Positions 57,122 to 64,000 of a DNA stretch of 64,000 nt are shown here, piece after piece. The first letter of the stretch is position 1. Each line of letters starts with the position of its first letter. Position numbers and translations under genes: made by a program. The notes under the pieces were generated by a model. The model saw nothing but the letters and a program-made list of their open reading frames with translations, was not told the DNA's origin and made no database searches. The DNA is from Echinometra lucunter (Eukaryota > Echinodermata > Echinoidea > Camarodonta > Echinometridae), in the NCBI GenBank assembly GCA_029962745.1, contig CM057157.1:26353953-26417952 (forward strand), in the 5' to 3' direction.

Positions 57122-57369
57122 GTTTTTGTTTGTTTTTTTTGGGGGGGGGCGGGGGTTAGCTAGTTTCGCTAATTCATTCATGGTTTAGACAGTAACAAAG
57201 TGCCGAAAAGTCATAAATTGGCATGTTGCCAAAGTTCTCATAAGCCTATGTGAATTTGATGACAACCCTTTCCCAGCTTGGTCGCTTCGCTTCCTCGCCG
57301 AGAATATTCCACAATTGACAGTCAGAAAATATTCCATCATCCCCAACCACGAACACAAATCAACACACC
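56336..57369. other. Old repeat DNA with CGCTCGC words
   Basis: Diverged CTCCGCTCGCTC, GCTTGCTGCGCTC, CGCTTGCTTGGCTCGCTCG and GTCGCTTCGCTTCCTCG occur near 56523, 56794, 56937 and 57281. GT-rich and G runs lie near 57090-57150. No borders defined. Confidence 0.4.
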
Positions 57370-60100
57370 TGCGGTGTTAATGCAAGGGAACACAACATGG
57401 CGTCCATTTTGAATTGGCTTAAGGGTGAATTTTATACAAATGTATGCAAATTAGGAGTTAAGGAGTAGTTGTAAGCTGTTAATGATATAAGCATGTTCCT
57501 TGGGTCCCTAAACATAAGTAAAGACAGTGAAATTAACTTTCTACGAGTCTCAGATCTATAGATGTATGCTAAAATGGGTTTTGCTTGTCTACTGTAGTCA
57601 ACATGGTGGCGCATAATCCTTAAAGATTATGTTTTGTCCCTCATTTTCCCCCTTGTTTTCTCTCTCTCTCTTTTGCGTTTTTTTTTTGCGCCCCCTCAAA
57701 ATGCCGCCCGGGGCACTTGCACCCCCCTAGATACGCCACTGATTGTATGCAAATTTATGCAAATTAAGAGACAGTGGATAGTTGCTAGTAATGCTATGAT
57801 AAATCTCTTTCATCCCCTACCCTTGGATAAGGACACTGAAATTAATTTTCCCTTGAGTATCAATTGAGGTAGAGTTTTAAAATGCAATTTGGCAGCCATT
57901 TTGAATTAGAAAAAGGCAAATTTATGCAAATTTATGCAAATTAAGAGTCAGTGGATAGTTGCTAGTAATGCTGTGATAAATCTCTTTTATCCCCTAACCT
58001 TGGATAAGGACACTGAAATTAACTTTCCATGAGTATCAATTGAGGTAGAGCTTCAAATTTCAACTTATCAACCATTTTCAATTTAAAAAAAAAACTAATT
58101 TCATGCAAAATTATGCAAATTAGTAGTTAAGGAGTAGTTGTAAGCTGGTAATAACGCCATAATAATGTTCCTTGACCCCGAAAACATGGGTAAAGACACT
58201 GTAATTAGCTTCCTATGTGTCTCAGATCTAGAGATATCGGTTAAAATAAGTTCTGCGTGTTTAATGTGGTCTAATATGGCGGCCATTTAAAAGTGAAGAC
58301 AGGGTTAATTATATGCATATTTATACAAATTAAGAGTCAGTGGATAGTTATAACTTGCTAGTAATAACACTATAACAGTTTTATCCCATCTCCTAACTGA
58401 GGACACTGAAATTAACATTGCATGAGTATCATATGAGATAAAGTTTTAGAACATGCAAAATGGCAGCTATTTTGGTATGGAAAAGGCTAATACAGAGTTT
58501 AGAAGCAGCTGTAAGCTGGTAAGTATGCCACAATCATGTTCTCATACCTTAAAAGCATTGGTAAAGACACTAGCTATCTTTGTGTTTCAGATCTAGAGAT
58601 ATTGGCTAAAATAGGTTCTGCATGACATTGTGTACTGTGGTCTGATATCACGGCCGTTTAAAAGTGAAAAGGAATTAATAATATGAAAATCTATGCAATA
58701 AAGAGTCAGTGGAGAGTTATAACTTGCTAGTATTGCAATGATAAATCTTCTTCATCTTCTAACCATGGATAAGGACACTAAAATTAATTTTCCATGAGAA
58801 TCAATTAAGATTATAACATGCAAGATATGGAAGACATTTAGGATTGAAAACAGGCTAATCTTATGTAAATTCGTGCATATCATTAGTTAAGGAATAGTTC
58901 CAAGCTGTTAATAATGCTATTAACATGTTCCTTGTACGCCAAAACACAGGTAAGAACACCAAAATGTGTTTTCTAATTGATATCTGAAAATTGAGGAGGC
59001 GCTGTGGCTCAGTGGATAGAGCAGTGGTCTCGTAACCGGGAGTACCCGGGTTCGAAACCAAGTGGATGCGCTAATGCCCTTTGGTAAGGTATTAATCCTC
59101 ATTACCAAGTCCTTCGGAGGGGACTTAAAGCCGTCGGTCCCCTGGTTGCTTACTAACAAGCATACACATGCTTTCTTAGCAGTCAGGTAAATTAACCAAC
59201 CATTTAACCAACCAACCATATAGGCTAAAAGAGTGTATTTATAGCAGCAATTTGGAATTGTTAAGGGTTAATAATAGGCAAATTTATGCAAATTAAGAGT
59301 CAGTGGATAATAATACTTGCTAGTAACGCTGTGATAAATCTCCCTTATCCAGCGCTAACCATGGACAGGGACACTGATACTGACTTTCTTTGAGTATCAC
59401 ATGAGACAAAGTTTTCAACATGCGGCATGGCAGCCATTTCGAATTGAAAAATGGTTAATATTATGCATATTTATGCAAATTAGGAGATATGGAGTATTTA
59501 TTCGGTGGTGATATTGTCGGAATCACGTCCCCCGACCCCCCAAACATAAGTAAAGACACTAAATTTAGCTCTCTGTATGTCTCAGATCTAGAGATATAGG
59601 CTAAAATAGGTTATGTGTGAATACTGTGGTCTGCCATGGCGGCCATTTAGAAGTGAAAGGGAGTTAATTTTATGCAAATTTATGCAAATTAAGAGTCAGT
59701 GGATAGTTGTAACTTGCTAGTAATGCTGATTAATCTTCTTCATCACATACGCTAGGATATAAGGACACTGAAATTAACTTTCCATGAGTATCAATTGAGG
59801 TAGAGTTTTAAAATACAATTTGGTAGCGATTTTCAATTGAAAAGGGGGCTAATTTCATGCAAATTCATGCAAATTAGGAGTTAAGGAGTAGTTGTGAGCT
59901 GGTAATAATGCCATAATCATGTTTCTTGACCCCGAAAACATAGGTAAAGACACTAAAATTAGCTCTCTACGTGTCTCATATCTAGAGATATGGGCTAAAA
60001 TGGGTTCTCTGTGTCTCACCATATGTCTACTGTAGTCTGGTATGGCGGCCATTTTGAATTTATGCAAATTGATGCAATTTATGCAATTGATCCACTACTT
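57370..60100. repeat. Dimeric satellite with octamer and ATGGCGGCC words
   Basis: Two unit types alternate. Type A has TTTATGCAAATTAAGAGTCA, GTGGATAGTT and GACACTGAAATTAACTT. Type B has TTAAGGAGTAGTTGTAAGCT, CAGATCTAGAGATAT and ATGGCGGCCATTT. Each is roughly 180-200 bp, giving about seven A-B rounds. A hAT-like end (TAGATACGCCACTG, to 57742) and a SINE (58993) interrupt it. Confidence 0.8.
58993..59218 (+). mobile_element. tRNA-derived SINE, family 1, copy 2
   Basis: GAGGAGGCGCTGTGGCTCAG start, A box TGGCTCAGTGG, B box GGTTCGAAACC, and an AACCAACCAACCA tail. Matches the copy at 35416 almost throughout; inserted in the satellite. Confidence 0.85.
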
Positions 60101-60135
60101 CATTTTTGGGTTAATTTTTAGTATGTTGTTTTTAT

Positions 60136-60621
60136 GGTTTTACTAAACACTCGGGTCGCGGCTCACTGGGTATGGGGCGCCAAGTGTTAAGTAAGTTATT
60201 TGGTCCAAAACTGCACAATTTAGTGTCAAATAAGTTCACTCAAAACTTTATTTATTTATAGAATTCACGAACAGTGAACCATGTTCGTTACAAAATGAAA
60301 TGCAACGGACGATTTTGCAACAAAAACCTCCCACCAATATTATAAACATACAGAATTTATAATTGTGATATCTCATTAAGCTATATTCACTTGCCCGGGC
60401 ATAGAATATGTTTCGTTACAAACACTTTGTGCATAGCAGAGGGCGGGAGGATCAGTTTACCAGAATATGCTTGTGGACGTGGCTATGAGGGCTTTGATTT
60501 CACTGTACACTGACTGTAGTTTTGGACCGAATAACGTAGTTAACACTTGGCGCACCATACCCAGCTAGCCGCGACCCGAGTGTTTTTCAGCGCGACGCGA
60601 CCCGAGTGTTTAGTAAAAGCC
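60136..60621. mobile_element. GG-terminal element with 8-bp target duplication
   Basis: Ends GGTTTTACTAAACACTCGGG and inverted CCCGAGTGTTTAGTAAAAGC C, with inner arms CTGGGTATGG / CCATACCCAG and CAAGTGTTAA / TTAACACTTGG. Exact GTTTTTAT on both sides (60128-60135 and 60622-60629). GG termini with 8 bp are unlike hAT and could be Merlin-like. Length 486 bp. No gene. Confidence 0.75.
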
Positions 60622-61663
60622 GTTTTTATGGCTATTCCAGATTATATGCAAGTGGAATCGTTTCTATTGCAATTAGTTCTGGGGTTTTTGTTTGTTTTTG
60701 TTTTTTTCTTCATATTTTGACTGTATTAAGTATGCGATGACTACCTATGGTTCGCAAGGAATTCCACAAAAGTTTAACCAAAGAATCGTGAAATGTTGGA
60801 AACATACTTTACACAATATGCTCCAGGAACCACCTGATGTAACTTCAGTGCCTACATATCGTATATATCTTGCAGATATGATTTAGACAAAGTGTGTCAT
60901 TCGATCGGGATGGATCAGAGGCGTCGATCCATTTTTCGGATGGGGGGGGGGGGGGGGGGGCAAGACGACCAAGCGGAGATGAACCCACGGCTACTATTTG
61001 TACGCATACACACACCCTCACACACACACACACATATATATATATACAACATAGGCCTATATCAACGTGAAGCATTTTCAAATTGGGGAAATTAGGCAAC
61101 TTGCTATGTGAACCATCCTCCTTTTTTTTTCAATTTTGCGAGCGAGCGAAGCGAGCGAGCAAAAAATAACAAATTTCTTGTTATGAGAGAAGGGTTTAGT
61201 TATCATATAGGCATAAATGATACCTAATATATATGTATATGGTTACCTCGTTGCCAAATACGAACTCTACTTTGTCACATCGTTGGTCCATTGTTGCTGC
61301 CCTCCAAACCACTCTGTTTTTTAATATTACGAGCGAGCGAAGCGAGAGAGGAAGCACACATGGTAGATGTAGTAAACCCTTCGGCAAATTACGCTGTGAG
61401 CCAATGAAACATCTACATTATCTATTCGATCTCATCTCACCGAATTCGTTTGCTTTTCAAAACCATTAATATGAAACGAGCGAGCCCTTTTATTTCTTCC
61501 TTTTTTCTATATCCTCCCCTCTCTTCACTCTCTTATCACATTTATAGACATATTAAGGAAAGTACAATGTAATAATGATTCTATTTTGTTAGTTTATTTT
61601 CCTGAACTGCCATCTTGTTTAACTTGTCTACTGATGGGGCTACCCTGTATAATAAATACTGAA

Positions 61664-61702
<39 letters not shown>

Positions 61703-62281
61703 AAAAGAAAGAATACTAGGTAGATAAACTGAACTTTAAATAAAGTGTAAGACTGCAAGGAAGGGAGAATGACAGAATGGAAACGAGGAAGAATGGAACG
61801 AGTACAAAGATGAACTGTGGGAAATTAATAAAAGAGGAATACAAACAATGAAAGAAAGGAATGATATGAGTAAAAGTGTAAAATTGAAAGAATTTATTGG
61901 CCAGGTTTAACAGTGATAAAGATTTTTGTGGGAATTGTGGGAAACAAAGAACACATTTTAGGGTTAAAAAAAAGGAAGGGAAATACAGAAACAGAGAATA
62001 TCATTGGTCTTATGGAAATTGTGATAAAATGCACCAGAAAAATGAGGATAGATGGGGAAGAGATGAATTGCAGAAGAATATAAAATCACAATGAAGAGAA
62101 ATGAAGGCGAATATGAAAGGCAAGAAATATCTAAGATGTACATACACATGTAGGCATGATTAGCAATGTTTAAAAATTGTTGATAATTTCAAATCTGTTG
62201 TTACTTAAAGAAATCGAGAATTTTCAATAAAATTTTCCCATCGTGTGGGCCTATTTGAAGACACCATTAAAAAAAGATTGG
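60622..62281. other. Intergenic repeat-rich stretch
   Basis: Contains a G19 run at 60942-60960, (CA)n then (TA)n near 61010-61047, GCGAGCGAGCGAAGCGAGCG near 61137 and GCGAGCGAAGCGAG near 61334. No gene supported. Confidence 0.45.
61570..61702 (+). mobile_element. LINE-like 3' end with (AAAT)n tail
   Basis: TTGTCTACTGATGGGGCTAC then CCTGTATAATAAATACTG precedes about ten AAAT units (61660-61702), the pattern of a retrotransposed 3' end. No upstream polymerase seen. Confidence 0.45.
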
Positions 62282-62353
62282 CTCAGCGAGCCGCGACCCG
62301 AGTGTTTTCCAGCGCGCCGCGCCGCGACGCGACCCGAGTGTTTAGTAAAAGCC
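62282..62353. mobile_element. Fragment of the GG-terminal element
   Basis: CCGCGACCCGAGTGTTTTCC and CGACCCGAGTGTTTAGTAAA match the right end at 60565-60621, with an extra CGCCGCG expansion. Confidence 0.7.
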
Positions 62354-62589
62354 TCCTTGAGGGGTAAGACGGCCCCCTCGAGTGTGAAGGAATATCGACG
62401 AAAATGTGATGGAGATCACAGTATATGCTAGAGCTCAAAAAGGCTGTTAAGCAAAGGACTTGCAGCAGCATACCAGCTGTGCTAGCATCTGCGTCCCGAG
62501 AGATACGGGGAGGCGAGCGGTCAGGCCTAAAGGTCCGTTTTTCCACTCCCATGTGGCCCGTCTTACCCGAGGCCTCGGGTAAAACGGCT
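62354..62589. other. GC-richer unique stretch
   Basis: Contains the palindrome CCCGAGGCCTCGGG at 62567-62580. No gene called. Confidence 0.35.
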
Positions 62590-62766
62590 CATGGGGACCG
62601 AGCGGGCTTTGCCTCCGCGCAAAAAAAAAAGGAAAAGGAGGGAAAGGGGAACAGGAAAGAAACGGGGAAAAGAAGAGGGAGAAGAAAAGAAAATGGTCAA
62701 AGAAGGAGATTGGGGGCCGAAAGGGCCTTACTTCTCAGACTGTTGCCCCCCCCCCCGCAAAAAGAA

Positions 62767-62797
<31 letters not shown>

Positions 62798-63075
62798 TAA
62801 TATTAGTTGCGATTTTCTCCGCCAACAATTTGTGGATCGGGTGCCGAAAGGCCCTTGCCTCTCCCCTCCCTAACTAACAAAGAAAGAGAGAGAGGAAAGA
62901 GAACAAAAATTAGGAAGGAGAAAAGAATTTTTTTTTTTAAATGAAAGAAGAAAGTTAAGGGAGATTACATGCGATTTTTACCGTTAACAATGTGTGGATC
63001 GGGGACCGAAAGGCCACTGCCTCCCCCCCCCCCCTCCCCGGCAAAAACAAAAGAAAGGAGAGGAAAGAGAAAAAT
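62590..63075. repeat. Tandem repeat, about 165-180 bp, three units
   Basis: Each unit has a GGGACCGAAAGGCC-type word (near 62604, 62842 and 63001), then a C run and a GA-rich block. TGTGGATCGGG recurs at 62831 and 62993. Confidence 0.6.
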
Positions 63076-63127
63076 TTCGTAATTTCAAATGTATCAGCTT
63101 TTAGCTGTCATCTTGAATATTGTCCAT

Positions 63128-63518
63128 TGGTGTAAATCCCGGGGGAAGGGAGGACAGATCCCCCAACCACTTTTTGGAGAGGGGGGGGGGGGGGGGGGGG
63201 GGGGGGATGGGGTGTACAAATATCCTCCACTTTTTAAGGAAGGCATGATATTTTGATTAATCAGTTAGTCAAATTTTTGGTAATCTGTCATTAACCGACC
63301 ATTATATTTCAGAATTTCTATTTTAAAATGCGATTAAAAACCAGAAAAGTGGTTACGTTGAGCTAGCTCGCTTTGCTCGTTCGTAAAATGATTTTTTTTT
63401 TAAGGGGGGGGGGGGGGGAGTAGGTGCTCCTGCATTATGAATAAAAATTTTTTTTAAAAATAATCCCAATGGGGGCACGTGCCCCCTGTGCCCCCCCCCC
63501 CCCCCTCGATCCGCGCCT
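63128..63518. mobile_element. hAT-like fragment with long G/C runs
   Basis: ATTGGTGTAAATCCCGGGGG at the left resembles the nested end at 53391. The right end is CGATCCGCGCCTG, a hAT-like terminus. Contains G26 at 63181-63206 and a CTCGCTTTGCTCG word near 63368. Target duplication not found. Confidence 0.5.
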
Positions 63519-64000
63519 GTGTCCAACCAACTTTGGGCAATATTTTTACCCACGGGAAGCATAATCCAGTTAGGGTACAAAATTGATAAGCAATGGTTAC
63601 TTTAGAATGGGCAAAATTTCCATCAAATTGATAAAAAGAAATGCTCAAAGAAATGCCCCAAACTGGTTGGACACACAATTACCCTCATGGCACATTTTAA
63701 CCCAATATGTTTTTAAAGTTTAGGGAAGGCCATTAGGTCTTTGAATCTTTTAACACCGTCTGCTTACTTGAATCTCAAAGAAGAATGCCTTTCCAAAGCT
63801 TCGGAATCATTAAGGTAGTGTTCTAAAAACGCAAGAAAATCTTCTTGAAAAGATATATAAAAGCAGATCCACAAAGCGTCATTAGAGGAAATATCATTAG
63901 TCAAAATTTACAACTATTGATACATTTCACAAGCTTCAAGTCAAGAGAAATTTCTTTTTTTTTCCATAGCTCGTTGAGAGAGATAATTACATCACTGGAA
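63519..64000. other. No feature recognised
   Basis: AT-rich DNA to the window end, no open frame with splice context. Confidence 0.35.

Overview
The window looks like nuclear DNA of a marine invertebrate, most likely an echinoderm such as a sea urchin (inference). It is AT-rich, has small exons with GT-AG borders, a few large introns, no operons or ribosome sites, very many short inverted-repeat transposons, tRNA-derived SINEs, and CR1/L2-like and gypsy-like retroelement debris. There is one 500-base assembly gap (40693-41192). No complete ordinary gene could be read without assuming splicing, so gene calls are exon calls.

Gene-like content. Four coding loci can be argued. (1) A plus-strand gene of unknown function with an internal exon at 6373-6483 and a terminal exon at 6863-7116 whose phases match; a further candidate exon lies at 4339-4510, and candidate exons at 261-377 and 985-1038 may belong to another gene. 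(2) A minus-strand gene with a signal-peptide exon at 17870-18074 and a 186-bp Cys-rich exon at 15391-15576, plus a decayed copy of that exon at 13337-13468. (3) A minus-strand PC4/Sub1-like gene at 34799-35993 with one 162-bp intron, broken by a SINE inside a coding exon and by a one-base loss in an A run. (4) A minus-strand gene for a predicted 150-residue secreted Cys-rich protein: signal-peptide exon at 48808-49101, Cys-rich terminal exon at 41466-41624, and a 7.2-kb intron filled with transposons. Loci 2 and 4 share a cysteine pattern and may be distant members of one secreted family.

Mobile DNA dominates. I can place: five copies of a roughly 407-bp TTAA-flanked, piggyBac-like MITE; hAT-like elements with exact 8-bp target duplications at 8067-8374, 18722-19369, 28188-29721 and 52384-53997; a different 8-bp-duplication element at 60136-60621; TA-flanked long-inverted-repeat elements at 1475-2594, 14204-14750 and 40032-40584; three copies of a MITE with a conserved inverted end (7.3, 12.9, 21.7 kb); three copies of a nested palindrome built of TTCGGAATAACGAAC-type words (9.6, 19.6, 22.8 kb); a MITE cluster at 47.9-48.7 kb; two copies of one tRNA-derived SINE and one of another; LINE pieces at 13.6-14.1, 45.3-47.9 and 54.5-55.5 kb; and a gypsy Pol tail at 44.4 kb.

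Tandem DNA includes a dimeric satellite at 57.4-60.1 kb rich in ATGCAAAT and ATGGCGGCCAT words, a 156-160 bp repeat at 33.7-34.4 kb carrying direct TGACCT half sites, and several minisatellites (15.7, 20.5, 23.6, 26.3, 56.0, 62.6 kb). Pure G or C runs of 9-26 bases are unusually common. The sequence gives no sign that these loci work together as a pathway; the clearest theme is transposons invading introns and exons.
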